A DNA stretch of 64,000 bases from Chryseobacterium sp. (GCF_019236175.1 NZ_JAFAJM010000024.1:293434-357433); one strand, 5' to 3'. Positions 54,703 through 63,880 are shown, numbered from the stretch's first letter. Made by a program: numbers and translations. The notes: generated from the sequence alone by a model not told the origin.

Positions 54703-54725
54703 TTATCATAAAAAAACAAAAAATC

Positions 54726-56432
54726 ATGGCAAAAAAAGCTATTGCAGCATTAAAAGAATATTTCAAAGCCGGAAAGAGACCTACTGAAAATCAGTTTGGT
54801 GATCTTATAGACAGTTATGCCAATTTGGATGATAAAACTATTTTCCCGGATAATTATAAATATAAAGATCTGTATGTTGAATTTCCTCATCAACAGGGAG
54901 ATCTGGCAGTAGATGTCCTTTTGGGGAATACCTATCTGAACGGAAGTGTGGAAATTGAAATGACAGGTACATTTGCCAATCAGTCAAGTGTGGGTATTAT
55001 AAAAAAACAATTTGAGGTCGGAATTAATCCTGATGGGTACATCTGGTATCCCACTACAGCAAGAATTGTAGAAGCAGCGGGAACGATTTTAGATAATATT
55101 TATATCGGAGACATTGTATGGGATTCATCAAGAAATGAATATAAACTGACTATTTACCACACAAGTACCAATAAAAACCCTTATGCCATAAGAATCAAAC
55201 AGTTTTCTTACGACAAAGCATTTATAGATCAGGCCAGACTTTCGGATATATACGTAAAACCATTTGTTGAGCAAAGAAGGCATTCCGTACATTATAATGA
55301 TAATGTGGGGATCGGAACAGCAGACCCGAGATCTAAGCTGGATGTCTGGGGCAATGTTCTTGCCGGAAGAAGTGATGCTACGGAAGGGATTAATGCATTT
55401 TCAATCCGTTACGAAAAAGGCTCTGTTAATAACTGGGGATCATTGAGAAGTGGTGCCGAAACGTATATGAGTTACGGCGCTAAAGCAGATAATACAACGG
55501 CTTATGGCTGGTTGTCAGGTTCCGGGTCTTATTCCAGTTATAAAACAGCAGTTACAGCAGGAAATGACGGGATCAGATTCCTGTCCTCCGCTTATGAGAA
55601 AGTTCCTCAGGAGTCGCCGGTTGCTATGTCTGAACTGATGAGAATTGTTCCCAATGGAAATGTCGGAATCGGTACAGTAAACCCGCAACAAAAGCTTGAT
55701 GTGAACGGATCAATTGTATCTCAGGCCGCCAGTAATGAAGGAGGATCAATTTTTTTTCAGAACCACAAAAAAACAGCGCCTGGTACTGCTCATCAATGGG
55801 CCATCTATAATATGACCGGTGGGTATGGCGATGGGCTGCAGTTTTGGAGTTATTCTGCCGATGGAACTAATTACGGTTCCAGAATGACTATTGCCGATAA
55901 CGGAAATGTAGGGATCGGAACCGCAACTCCTCAGGCAAAATTGGATGTTTTCGGAGGAATCACAGTGGCTGCAGGATTTCCTATCCAGTTCGGCGGGAAT
56001 GATTCATCTCACAGTCTGAAATATAAGAGGACTAACAGTGATAACTCTTTACTGGATGGGCCTTTCCTTTCCGGCTGGACAGGAGGTGCGTTGGGGATTA
56101 AGAAGAATGATATTGAATTCAATGTTCTGAGCTGGAAAGAAAGTGGTAATGTTGCTATCTATGGTAAACTGGAGGCAAAAGATGTGGTGATCACAGCTAC
56201 CCCTACCGCTGATTATGTTTTTGCATCCGACTACAACTTAAGAGGAATCAAAGATCTTGGAAAATTTATTAATGAAAATAAGCATCTCCCTGAAATTCCT
56301 TCCGCAAAAGAAATGACGGATAATGGGCTTTCAGTAGCAGATTTTCAGATAAAGCTTCTCCAGAAAATCGAAGAACTTTCACTTTATATCATCTCACTGG
56401 ATCAGGAAATTGATCTTTTAAAATCAAAATAA
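54726..56432 (+). CDS. Tail-fibre-like protein, tandem paralogue 1
   Basis: This 568-aa protein has the motif shared by all six copies at its N-terminus (KEYFKAGKRPTENQFGDLID), which resembles the F-tG-PT-F-dLIDS start of phage tail/baseplate-attached proteins. N-module type A follows (IVEAAGTILDNIYIGDIVWD, YKLTIYHT), then three VGIGT-x-P-x-x-KLDV turns, a NWGSLRSGAETYMS cassette and a SIVSQAASNEGG cassette. The C-terminus is type alpha (TPTADYVFASDYNLRGIKDL, NKHLPEIPSAKEM, LLQKIEELSLYIISLDQEI), a known Bacteroidota fibre end with a coiled coil. No signal peptide is seen. It is probably a trimeric fibre or adhesin subunit. Confidence 0.82.
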   Translation: MAKKAIAALKEYFKAGKRPTENQFGDLIDSYANLDDKTIFPDNYKYKDLYVEFPHQQGDLAVDVLLGNTYLNGSVEIEMTGTFANQSSVGIIKKQFEVGINPDGYIWYPTTARIVEAAGTILDNIYIGDIVWDSSRNEYKLTIYHTSTNKNPYAIRIKQFSYDKAFIDQARLSDIYVKPFVEQRRHSVHYNDNVGIGTADPRSKLDVWGNVLAGRSDATEGINAFSIRYEKGSVNNWGSLRSGAETYMSYGAKADNTTAYGWLSGSGSYSSYKTAVTAGNDGIRFLSSAYEKVPQESPVAMSELMRIVPNGNVGIGTVNPQQKLDVNGSIVSQAASNEGGSIFFQNHKKTAPGTAHQWAIYNMTGGYGDGLQFWSYSADGTNYGSRMTIADNGNVGIGTATPQAKLDVFGGITVAAGFPIQFGGNDSSHSLKYKRTNSDNSLLDGPFLSGWTGGALGIKKNDIEFNVLSWKESGNVAIYGKLEAKDVVITATPTADYVFASDYNLRGIKDLGKFINENKHLPEIPSAKEMTDNGLSVADFQIKLLQKIEELSLYIISLDQEIDLLKSK

Positions 56433-56434
56433 TT

Positions 56435-58066
56435 ATGGCAAAAAAAACAATAGCGGCATTGAAAGAATATTTCAAAGCCGGGAAAAGACCAACGGAAAGT
56501 CAGTTTAATGACTTGATAGACAGTTATGTGCATCTCGATGATTTATCAGAGTATACTGCTACTGTAGAATTTCCTACAGATTATCAGGTCGGAGACTATA
56601 TCGAATTTTTACAGGTAGAGCCATCCAGCGCCCGGGCCGGTGGATTTTTTGAGATCTCTATCGTTTATACCCGAAATAATACAGCCAGTGCAGCTACTCA
56701 TATTGCAGCGATTTCTCATGCAAATCCGGATGTATGGAAAGAGTGCGGAACAATCAACAAGAATAATTATGTGGATGGTTCTGACAATAATAACCTGACA
56801 GTAGATCTGAATGGCGGAGCGTGCAGATTCCGTATCAGAGCAGTTCAGACGTATGGTGATCCTAATCAAACCCTGAAAGTTTTCATTAAAGTACGATCCA
56901 TCAATAAAAATGATAACTGGACTGCATTAAATAACAGGGGAAATACTACTGCAGCAGTTCCTTTTCAGCCCATGAGTAATGAATGGAATCTATGGGTAGG
57001 AGATCTCAGGTCCGATGGAAGTGCTAAAGTAGGGTTAAAAGTTAATAAAGACGGGAATGTAGGTATTGGAACAACGAAACCTGAAGTAAAACTGAATGTA
57101 GTACAGGAAAACGTGTTAAATCAAAACTCTACCATGGCCAAGTTTACGATGAACGGAGCAACGGGCGGAAGTAATGTCGTAAGTCTTTCTTACCACAATA
57201 AAGCTAATTTAGAATTGAACTCCGGATTTTCAGGCCTTGGAAAAAGGTATGGCAATTATTTCGATTTTAATATCGAAAATGACAATTCTTATGACCTGAA
57301 CTTTGGTGCTATTAATTTAGTCACAAGCCAAAAAGTTCAGATGACCATCAGACCTGGAGGAAATATAGGGATTGGAACGGAGGATCCAAGAGCTAAATTA
57401 GACATCTGGGGAAATATTCTTGCCGGTAATACCCATGCAACAGACGGGATTAATGCCTTTTCCATCCGGTATGAGGATGGTTCGGTCAATAACTGGGGAT
57501 CATTACGAAGTAGTGCGGAAACCTATATGAGCTTTGGCGCCAAAGCGGATAACAAAGTCGCTTCAGGATGGGTGTCCAGTAGTAGCTCTTATCCAAGTGT
57601 AAGAACAGCAGTAACTGCAGGTAATGAAGGGATCAGATTCTTATCTTCCACTTATCAGCAAGTCCCGCAGAATGCATCGGTTGTGATGTCTGAACTGATG
57701 AGAATCGCTCCGGGCGGAAATGTGGGTATAGGAACTCAAAATCCTGATCAGAAACTTACGGTAAAAGGGAAAATCCATGCGGAAGACGTGATCGTTGATA
57801 CAAATGTTCCTGCAGATTATGTTTTCCAGAAATATTTTGACGGCCAGTCTTCCATCAGACCTGAATATCAAATGCTTGATATTGAAGACCTGGAATCTTT
57901 CGTCAGAGAAAATAAACATCTTCCGGAAATTCCTTCAGCACAGGAAATGACTGAAAACGGACTTTCTGTAGCAGATTTACAAATGAAAATGCTTCAGAAA
58001 ATTGAAGAATTAACACTTTACATGATCTCCATAAAAAAGGAGGTTAATGTTTTAAAATCAAAATAA
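56435..58066 (+). CDS. Tail-fibre-like protein, tandem paralogue 2
   Basis: This 543-aa copy starts 2 nt after paralogue 1 ends. It keeps the shared start (LKEYFKAGKRPTESQFNDLID) but has N-module type B (VEFPTDYQVGDYIEFLQVEP, AATHIAAISHANPDVWKECG, EWNLWVGDL). The middle combines a GGSNVVSLSYHNKANLELNS cassette with the NWGSLRSSAETYMS cassette, with three VGIGT-type turns. The C-terminus is type beta (NVPADYVFQKYFDGQSSIRP, then RENKHLPEIPSAQEM and a coiled coil). The different N-module implies a different folded head or shaft on the same attachment motif. Confidence 0.82.
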   Translation: MAKKTIAALKEYFKAGKRPTESQFNDLIDSYVHLDDLSEYTATVEFPTDYQVGDYIEFLQVEPSSARAGGFFEISIVYTRNNTASAATHIAAISHANPDVWKECGTINKNNYVDGSDNNNLTVDLNGGACRFRIRAVQTYGDPNQTLKVFIKVRSINKNDNWTALNNRGNTTAAVPFQPMSNEWNLWVGDLRSDGSAKVGLKVNKDGNVGIGTTKPEVKLNVVQENVLNQNSTMAKFTMNGATGGSNVVSLSYHNKANLELNSGFSGLGKRYGNYFDFNIENDNSYDLNFGAINLVTSQKVQMTIRPGGNIGIGTEDPRAKLDIWGNILAGNTHATDGINAFSIRYEDGSVNNWGSLRSSAETYMSFGAKADNKVASGWVSSSSSYPSVRTAVTAGNEGIRFLSSTYQQVPQNASVVMSELMRIAPGGNVGIGTQNPDQKLTVKGKIHAEDVIVDTNVPADYVFQKYFDGQSSIRPEYQMLDIEDLESFVRENKHLPEIPSAQEMTENGLSVADLQMKMLQKIEELTLYMISIKKEVNVLKSK

Positions 58067-58068
58067 TC

Positions 58069-59574
58069 ATGGCAAAAAAAATAATTACAGAATTAAAAGA
58101 ATATTTCAAAGCCGGAAAAAGGCCGACTGAGAGTCAGTTTGGTGATTTAATAGACAGTTATGTACATAAGGATGAGTCATCAGAGTATGTAACCAGTGTG
58201 GAATTTCCGGGCGGTTTTCAGGTAGGGGATTATGTGGAATTTTTACAATTTGCTCCGGCAAGTGTGGGAGCAGGTGGATATTACGAGATATCAATTACCT
58301 ATACCAGAGGAAATATTGCAGCTGCGGCAACACATATTGCAGCAGTTTCGCATGCCAATCCAAACACCTGGAGAGAATGTGGTACTGTCAATGAAAACAA
58401 TTATGTTGATGGCAATTCAAGTTATAATTTTACGATCGATGTGAACGGAGCAATAAACAGATTCCGTATCAGGGCAGTTCAGACGTTTGGTGTCGCAGAT
58501 CAGGCTCTGAAGGTTTTCATTAAAATCCGATCTGTTAATAAAAATGATGCATGGACTGCCTTGGATGTCAGAGGAAACAACCCTACATCTCTTCCTCTTC
58601 AACCTATGACCAATGAATGGAATCTTTGGGTAGGAAACCTGACGTCCAGTGAAAGTGCCAAAGTTGCGCTAAAAGTTAATAAAGAGGGAAATATCGGAAT
58701 TGGAACCGAAGCTCCCAAAACTAAACTGGACGTCAGAGGAACTGTTTTTGCCGGAAACGGTGACGGCACACAGGGAAATACAGCAATGGCAATCCGTTAT
58801 GAAGACGGTTCGGTCAATAACTGGGGATCATTAAGAAGCAGCGCAGAAACTTATATGAGTTATGGAGTAAAAGCTGACCCTTATACCGGTTTAAAATGGT
58901 TGTCATCCAGTGGTGTTTTCCCCCGCTTCAATACAGCAGTCGTTGCAGGATACGAAGGAATTAAGTTTTTGAGTTCAGGCTATAAACAGACTGCTTTAGA
59001 TCTGCCGGTAGATATGGCAGAACTCATGAGAATTAGTCCGAATGGAAATGTAGGAATCGGTACAGAGAGCCCACAACAAAAACTCGATGTAAGAGGATCA
59101 ATTGTATCACAGGTAGCCAGCAATGAAGGTGGAGCTTTCTTTTTACAGAATCCAAACAAAACGGCAGCCGGCACCGCTCATCAATGGGCTATTTATAATA
59201 TGACCGGCGGATATGGTAATGGTTTACAGTTCTGGAATTACTCTGTAGATGGAGCATATGGACCAAAATTATTTTTATCAGATGCCGGAAATATGGCTTT
59301 ATATGGTAAGATTGAAGCGAAAGATGTAGTGATTACTGCAACCCCTACTGCGGATCATGTGTTTGCAGCAGATTATAATTTAAGGGATATGGGTGATCTT
59401 GAAAAATTTATTACTGAAAAAAGCCATCTTCCTGAAATTCCTTCTGCCCAAGAAATGACAGACAGTGGACTGTCTGTAGGCGATTTTCAGATCAAACTGC
59501 TTCAGAAAATTGAAGAATTAACATTGTATATGATCTCCATGAAAAAAGAGATTGATGTTCTAAAAGCAAACTAA
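58069..59574 (+). CDS. Tail-fibre-like protein, tandem paralogue 3
   Basis: This is a 501-aa copy, again 2 nt after its predecessor. It has N-module type B like paralogue 2 (VGDYVEFLQFAPASVGAGGY, AATHIAAVSHANPNTWRECG). Its middle and end are like paralogue 1, with the NWGSLRSSAETYMS cassette, the SIVSQVASNEGGAFFLQNP cassette and the alpha C-terminus (ATPTADHVFAADYNLRDMGDL). It is thus a chimera of the two preceding genes' plans. Two VGIGT-type turns are present (IGIGTEAPKTKLDV, VGIGTESPQQKLDV). It has no signal peptide and ends in a coiled coil (EELTLYMISMKKEIDVLK). Confidence 0.82.
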   Translation: MAKKIITELKEYFKAGKRPTESQFGDLIDSYVHKDESSEYVTSVEFPGGFQVGDYVEFLQFAPASVGAGGYYEISITYTRGNIAAAATHIAAVSHANPNTWRECGTVNENNYVDGNSSYNFTIDVNGAINRFRIRAVQTFGVADQALKVFIKIRSVNKNDAWTALDVRGNNPTSLPLQPMTNEWNLWVGNLTSSESAKVALKVNKEGNIGIGTEAPKTKLDVRGTVFAGNGDGTQGNTAMAIRYEDGSVNNWGSLRSSAETYMSYGVKADPYTGLKWLSSSGVFPRFNTAVVAGYEGIKFLSSGYKQTALDLPVDMAELMRISPNGNVGIGTESPQQKLDVRGSIVSQVASNEGGAFFLQNPNKTAAGTAHQWAIYNMTGGYGNGLQFWNYSVDGAYGPKLFLSDAGNMALYGKIEAKDVVITATPTADHVFAADYNLRDMGDLEKFITEKSHLPEIPSAQEMTDSGLSVGDFQIKLLQKIEELTLYMISMKKEIDVLKAN

Positions 59575-59576
59575 TC

Positions 59577-60947
59577 ATGGCAAAAAAAACAATTGAAGCT
59601 TTAAAAGAATATTTTAAAGCCGGAAAAAGACCTACTGAAAGTCAGTTTGGTGACCTAATGGACAGCTTTGCCAGTCTGGAAGATCCGAACGTATTTTCAC
59701 CCCATTATAAAGAGAAAAGTAATTTTAAATTCGTATTCCCCAATCAGGTAGCAGATCAGGCTATCGATGTGCTGCTTGGGAATGGTATTATTCATGGCTG
59801 GCTGGAAATTGAAGTTGCCGGTTTCTATAATTATCAAAACAGTGTAGGCACCATAAAAAAACAGATTGTAATAGGTGCTTTTAACAATAACAATGTCTGG
59901 AGACCTCCGGTATCAAGGATCATAGAGGCTTCAGGTGAAATCATTGATAATATTTATATCGGTGATATTGTCTGGGATGATGCTGTTAAACAGTATAAAA
60001 TAACCATTTATCATACCAATTCTCAGGGGAATGAATATGCTGTAAGACTGGTGCATCATTCCACCACAACCGCTATGGCAGATAAAGCCGTTCTTTCAGA
60101 GGTGTATACCAATGCACTTACAGGACAGAAAAAGCATTATGTTCACTACAATGAAAATGTGGGAATTAAAACCAAAAACCCTGGTGCTTCGCTGGATATT
60201 CAGGGAAAAATATTATTAGATGCTGAGTCTCCTGTTGCAGGAGGTATCGGAATCAGAGGATATGATACCATGTGGGCAAGGGGATATTTTTTTATTTCTT
60301 CAGACGGAACTCAAAATGCAGGGGGCTTTGGAGCTGTAGGAGAGCAGAATCAGATTTATCAGTACTACATCGGTAAATATGAAAATATGATTGCTTCATT
60401 TAATCCTGAAAATAAGCATAGCACATTTGTAGGAGATGTTGAATCATACGGAGAAGTAAAGTCCAGAAGCCAGAGAGTCTATGACTATTCACCGGTACTG
60501 TTTCTTGATAGAAGTGTTGACTACGGTGGATATGTTCAGGGAGTTCAGACCAGATTATCCGATGGCTCCAACAACTGGTTTTATGGAAATGCCGGGCCGG
60601 ATCTTTTTGTGGTTTCATCAGGAACTTATAGTGGCGGAAGACAGTTGACGATTAACAGAAATGGTAACGCTGCTTTTCAGGGAAAAGTAGAAGCTAAGGA
60701 TTTTGTGGTTTCTACTACTCCTACAGCAGATCATGTTTTTGCCCCAGATTATCATCTGAGAGAAATCGGGGATCTTGAAAAGTTCATTACGGAGAAGAAT
60801 CATCTTCCTGAAATTCCATCAGCAAAGGAAATGACAGAAAGCGGACTTTCAATAGGAGAGTTCCAGATTAAACTCCTTCAGAAAATTGAAGAATTAACAT
60901 TGTATATGATCTCTCTGAAAAAAGAGATTGATTCAAAACCCAATTAA
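59577..60947 (+). CDS. Tail-fibre-like protein, tandem paralogue 4
   Basis: This 456-aa copy has N-module type A (IIEASGEIIDNIYIGDIVWD) and the alpha C-terminus (TTPTADHVFAPDYHLREIGDL). Its middle is unlike the others: GGIGIRGYDTMWARGYFFISSDG, GEQNQIYQYYIGKYENMIA and DYGGYVQGVQTRLSDGSNNW. Only one degenerate turn repeat remains (VGIKTKNPGASLDI). The middle segment may be a distinct receptor-binding or sugar-binding insert, but no known fold is recognised. It begins 2 nt after paralogue 3. Confidence 0.8.
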   Translation: MAKKTIEALKEYFKAGKRPTESQFGDLMDSFASLEDPNVFSPHYKEKSNFKFVFPNQVADQAIDVLLGNGIIHGWLEIEVAGFYNYQNSVGTIKKQIVIGAFNNNNVWRPPVSRIIEASGEIIDNIYIGDIVWDDAVKQYKITIYHTNSQGNEYAVRLVHHSTTTAMADKAVLSEVYTNALTGQKKHYVHYNENVGIKTKNPGASLDIQGKILLDAESPVAGGIGIRGYDTMWARGYFFISSDGTQNAGGFGAVGEQNQIYQYYIGKYENMIASFNPENKHSTFVGDVESYGEVKSRSQRVYDYSPVLFLDRSVDYGGYVQGVQTRLSDGSNNWFYGNAGPDLFVVSSGTYSGGRQLTINRNGNAAFQGKVEAKDFVVSTTPTADHVFAPDYHLREIGDLEKFITEKNHLPEIPSAKEMTESGLSIGEFQIKLLQKIEELTLYMISLKKEIDSKPN

Positions 60948-60949
60948 TT

Positions 60950-62380
60950 ATGGCAAAAAAAACAGGGACAGAGCTCAAAGGCTATTTTAAAGCCGGGAAA
61001 AGACCTACTGAAATTCAGTTTGGTGATTTAATTGACAGTTATGTACATTTAGATAATCCTGAAATCTTTCCGGCCAATTATAAGCATAAAGATTTTAGTA
61101 TCCGATTTCCTCATTTGCAGGCTAATATGGCTGTAGATATCTTATTTGGAAATAACCGGGTGAACGGAAATATGGAAATTCAGATCGTAGGAGCTTACAA
61201 TAATGAAAATACGGTGGGAATTATCAGAAAACAGATTATTATGGGCGCCAATACGGATAATGGTATCTGGAATGCTCCGGTATCAAGGATTATTGAGGCG
61301 TCAGGACCCATTGTGAATCATATTTACATCGGAGATGTGGTATGGGATTCGGCACTTACTCAGTATAAATTGACGATCTATCATACCCGTTCTACAGGAA
61401 ATACTTATGGAATAAGGGTTGTACAGCATTCCAACACGACTGTTTTCCTGGAGAAAGCATCGGTTTCAGATATTTATGTAAACCCGCTTTCCGGACAGAC
61501 TAAGCATTTCGTGAATTATAATGATAGTCTCGGAATCGGGACTCCCTTACCGGAAACCAGTCTGCATGTGAAAGCACCGAAAAACCAGGGACACTCCAAT
61601 GTGGTTGGTGGCTTGTTTGACAGAAGTGAGGCAGCCGGCGGAAGTAATATTGTGCAGTTGAAGTATCATTCCACAGCTGATCTTGAACTGAACTCTTTTT
61701 ATACCGGAACCAATTTCAGATACGGTTCTTATGGTGACTTTAATTTGGTCAATAATATCAGCGGAGGTGTCCACGGCGGAATCAATCTTGTAACCGATGC
61801 ACAGACAAGATTGAAAGTACATCCTACCGGAAATGTAGGGATTGGAATAGACTATATTAAAGAATCCAAACTGACGGTTTACGACGGAAGAGAAGCAGGG
61901 ACCAGCAATTTTCAGCTGAGAACCAACCATCTGAGAAATCCGGACAGGTATTTTATGAAAAACGTTATCAATGGGACCGGAACTGAAGATGTGACTTTCT
62001 CATTAAGACATGACGGTCAGATGTATGTTTCCGGTAATGTAGGAATAGGAACCCAAAACCCCGATCAGAAGCTTACCGTAAAAGGAAAGATCCATGCAGA
62101 AGATGTTATTGTGGATACCAATGTTCCCGCAGATTATGTTTTCCAGAAATATTTCGACGGGCAGTCTGAGATCAGACCGGATTATCAGATGCCCACTATC
62201 CATGAACTGGAAGATTTCGTGAGAGAAAACAAACATCTTCCTGAGCTCCCTTCTGCAAAAGAAATGTCACAGGACGGGGTGAATCTGGGAGAAATGCAAA
62301 TGAAAATGCTTCAGAAAATCGAAGAATTAACTCTTTACATCATCTCTTTGAAAAAAGAAATGGATTCAAAACTTAATTAA
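60950..62380 (+). CDS. Tail-fibre-like protein, tandem paralogue 5
   Basis: This 476-aa copy has N-module type A (IIEASGPIVNHIYIGDVVWD), a GGSNIVQLKYHSTADLELNS cassette shared with paralogue 2, and a unique piece (KESKLTVYDGREAGTSNFQL). The C-terminus is type beta (NVPADYVFQKYFDGQSEIRP). The shared start is slightly altered (LKGYFKAGKRPTEIQFGDLID). Its beta C-terminal coding sequence contains 120 bp identical to paralogue 6. Three VGIGT-type turns occur, one of them diverged (VGIGIDYIKESKLTV). Confidence 0.8.
   Translation: MAKKTGTELKGYFKAGKRPTEIQFGDLIDSYVHLDNPEIFPANYKHKDFSIRFPHLQANMAVDILFGNNRVNGNMEIQIVGAYNNENTVGIIRKQIIMGANTDNGIWNAPVSRIIEASGPIVNHIYIGDVVWDSALTQYKLTIYHTRSTGNTYGIRVVQHSNTTVFLEKASVSDIYVNPLSGQTKHFVNYNDSLGIGTPLPETSLHVKAPKNQGHSNVVGGLFDRSEAAGGSNIVQLKYHSTADLELNSFYTGTNFRYGSYGDFNLVNNISGGVHGGINLVTDAQTRLKVHPTGNVGIGIDYIKESKLTVYDGREAGTSNFQLRTNHLRNPDRYFMKNVINGTGTEDVTFSLRHDGQMYVSGNVGIGTQNPDQKLTVKGKIHAEDVIVDTNVPADYVFQKYFDGQSEIRPDYQMPTIHELEDFVRENKHLPELPSAKEMSQDGVNLGEMQMKMLQKIEELTLYIISLKKEMDSKLN
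62066..62185 (+). repeat. 120-bp exact direct repeat, copy 1 (in paralogue 5)
   Basis: These 120 bp are identical base for base to 63409-63528. They encode the segment from the last KLTVKG turn through YVFQKYFDGQSEIRPDY. The corresponding stretch of paralogue 2 differs at many silent positions. Confidence 0.93.
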
Positions 62381-62382
62381 TC

Positions 62383-63735
62383 ATGGCAAAAAAAACTAAT
62401 ACAGAATTAAAAGAATATTTTAAAGCAGGCAAAAGACCTACAGAGGCTCAGTTTGGTGACGTAATAGACAGCTTTGCCAGTCTGGAAGATCCACAGCTGT
62501 TTCCTAAGAATTACTATGAAAAAAGACTAGGTCCCCTGGAATTTCCCCATGTGGTAGGTGACCAGGCTGTAGATATTCTGTTAGGAAACAGGGGAATGTC
62601 CGGCAGGCTTGAAATAGAAATTGTAGGAACGTGGAATTACGTCAATAGCGTTGGAAATATCAAGAAACAATTTGAGATTGGATTCAATCCGGATAACGGA
62701 GTATGGTATACGCCCAGTTCCAGAATTGTAGAAGCTGGCGGACTTATTGTTAATCATATTTATATCGGAGATGTTGTCTGGGATACAGCTATTAATCAAT
62801 TTAAAATAACGATTTATCATACCCATTATGCAGGAAACGTATATGATGTCAGAATTACTTATCACAGCCCGCTTGATACACAGGATCTTAATGATGTGAA
62901 ATTTTCACAAGTCTATACTCAGCCGCTTACAGGGCAAAGAATTCATTATATCCATTATAATAATAACCTTGGAGTAGGGACTGCCTTGCCAAAAGCAAAG
63001 TTGCATATCTTACATGATCCGAGCTCAGATCCTATCGATGCCATGACTGTTGATGTCGGATCATTTGGAGACCCTCAGAATGCCGCTAAGAGCCATTACT
63101 TTAGAGTCAGAGATATTGGCGGAAGCAACAGCGTACCTTTTATTATTAAAGGATCCGGAAATGTGGGAGTTGGAACTGAAACACCGGCGGCAAAGATGAA
63201 CATCGTTTCCGGATATTTGGCTCCCGACAGTCAGGGGACCTTGATGTTGGGAGATCCTACGCAGATCAATTTAAGATTGGGATATACCGATAGATACAGC
63301 TGGATTCAGGGACACGGATCAGCACCATTGTACATCAATCCTCTTGGAAACAATTTAATTTTAAACAGAGATTCAGGCCATGTCGGAATCGGGACGCAAA
63401 ATCCGGACCAGAAGCTTACCGTAAAAGGAAAGATCCATGCAGAAGATGTTATTGTGGATACCAATGTTCCCGCAGATTATGTTTTCCAGAAATATTTCGA
63501 CGGGCAGTCTGAGATCAGACCGGATTATGTGATGCCCACTATTCAGGAACTGGAAGCTTTCGTGAGAGAGAATAAACACCTTCCGGAAATCCCTTCAGCA
63601 GAAAGAATGTCAGAAGACGGAGTTAACTTAGGAGATTTACAAATGAAACTCCTTCAGAAAATCGAAGAATTAACACTCTATGTCATCTCTCAAAACAAAG
63701 AGATTGAAGACCTGAAGTCAATCATCGGAAAATAA
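62383..63735 (+). CDS. Tail-fibre-like protein, tandem paralogue 6
   Basis: This is the last copy, 450 aa, with N-module type A (IVEAGGLIVNHIYIGDVVWD) and the beta C-terminus. The middle is short and unique (AMTVDVGSFGDPQNAAKSHY, TLMLGDPTQINLRLGYTDRY). Three turn repeats are present (LGVGTALPKAKLHI, VGVGTETPAAKMNI, VGIGTQNPDQKLTV). It ends in a slightly longer coiled coil (LYVISQNKEIEDLKSIIGK). A strong terminator follows 31 bp after the stop, closing the cluster. Confidence 0.82.
   Translation: MAKKTNTELKEYFKAGKRPTEAQFGDVIDSFASLEDPQLFPKNYYEKRLGPLEFPHVVGDQAVDILLGNRGMSGRLEIEIVGTWNYVNSVGNIKKQFEIGFNPDNGVWYTPSSRIVEAGGLIVNHIYIGDVVWDTAINQFKITIYHTHYAGNVYDVRITYHSPLDTQDLNDVKFSQVYTQPLTGQRIHYIHYNNNLGVGTALPKAKLHILHDPSSDPIDAMTVDVGSFGDPQNAAKSHYFRVRDIGGSNSVPFIIKGSGNVGVGTETPAAKMNIVSGYLAPDSQGTLMLGDPTQINLRLGYTDRYSWIQGHGSAPLYINPLGNNLILNRDSGHVGIGTQNPDQKLTVKGKIHAEDVIVDTNVPADYVFQKYFDGQSEIRPDYVMPTIQELEAFVRENKHLPEIPSAERMSEDGVNLGDLQMKLLQKIEELTLYVISQNKEIEDLKSIIGK
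63409..63528 (+). repeat. 120-bp exact direct repeat, copy 2 (in paralogue 6)
   Basis: This is the second copy of the repeat at 62066-62185, offset 1343 bp and without a mismatch. It points to recent gene conversion or duplication between neighbouring paralogues. Confidence 0.93.
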
Positions 63736-63766
63736 TATCAGAATATTGATTACCTTTTAAAATAAG

Positions 63767-63805
63767 AACTCCTTCAATCATTGTATTGAGGGAGTTTGTT
63801 TTTTT
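63767..63805 (+). terminator. Terminator closing the fibre-like gene cluster
   Basis: A 12-bp stem (63767-63778 with 63785-63796, one G-T wobble, 6-nt loop) is followed by a T-run. Confidence 0.87.
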
Positions 63806-63852
63806 ATTAACGAACCATCGCGGGCACAGAAGACAACTTAACGTATAATAAT

Positions 63853-63880
63853 AAAAAAAACCTCTGACTAATCAGAGGTT
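63853..63880 (-). terminator. Terminator downstream of tRNA-Phe
   Basis: A perfect 9-bp inverted repeat (63859-63867 with 63872-63880, 4-nt loop) has a T-run on the minus strand at its far side. It lies 7 nt past the 3' end of the tRNA gene. Confidence 0.85.

Noticed and set aside
35843..63735. Standard prophage or contractile injection system
   Set aside because: No capsid, portal, terminase, integrase, sheath, tube, baseplate or ATPase gene could be identified; only endolysin- and fibre-like parts are present.
54726..63735. CRISPR array or short tandem DNA repeat
   Set aside because: The periodicity is that of whole paralogous genes about 1.4-1.7 kb long; there are no short repeat-spacer units anywhere in the window.
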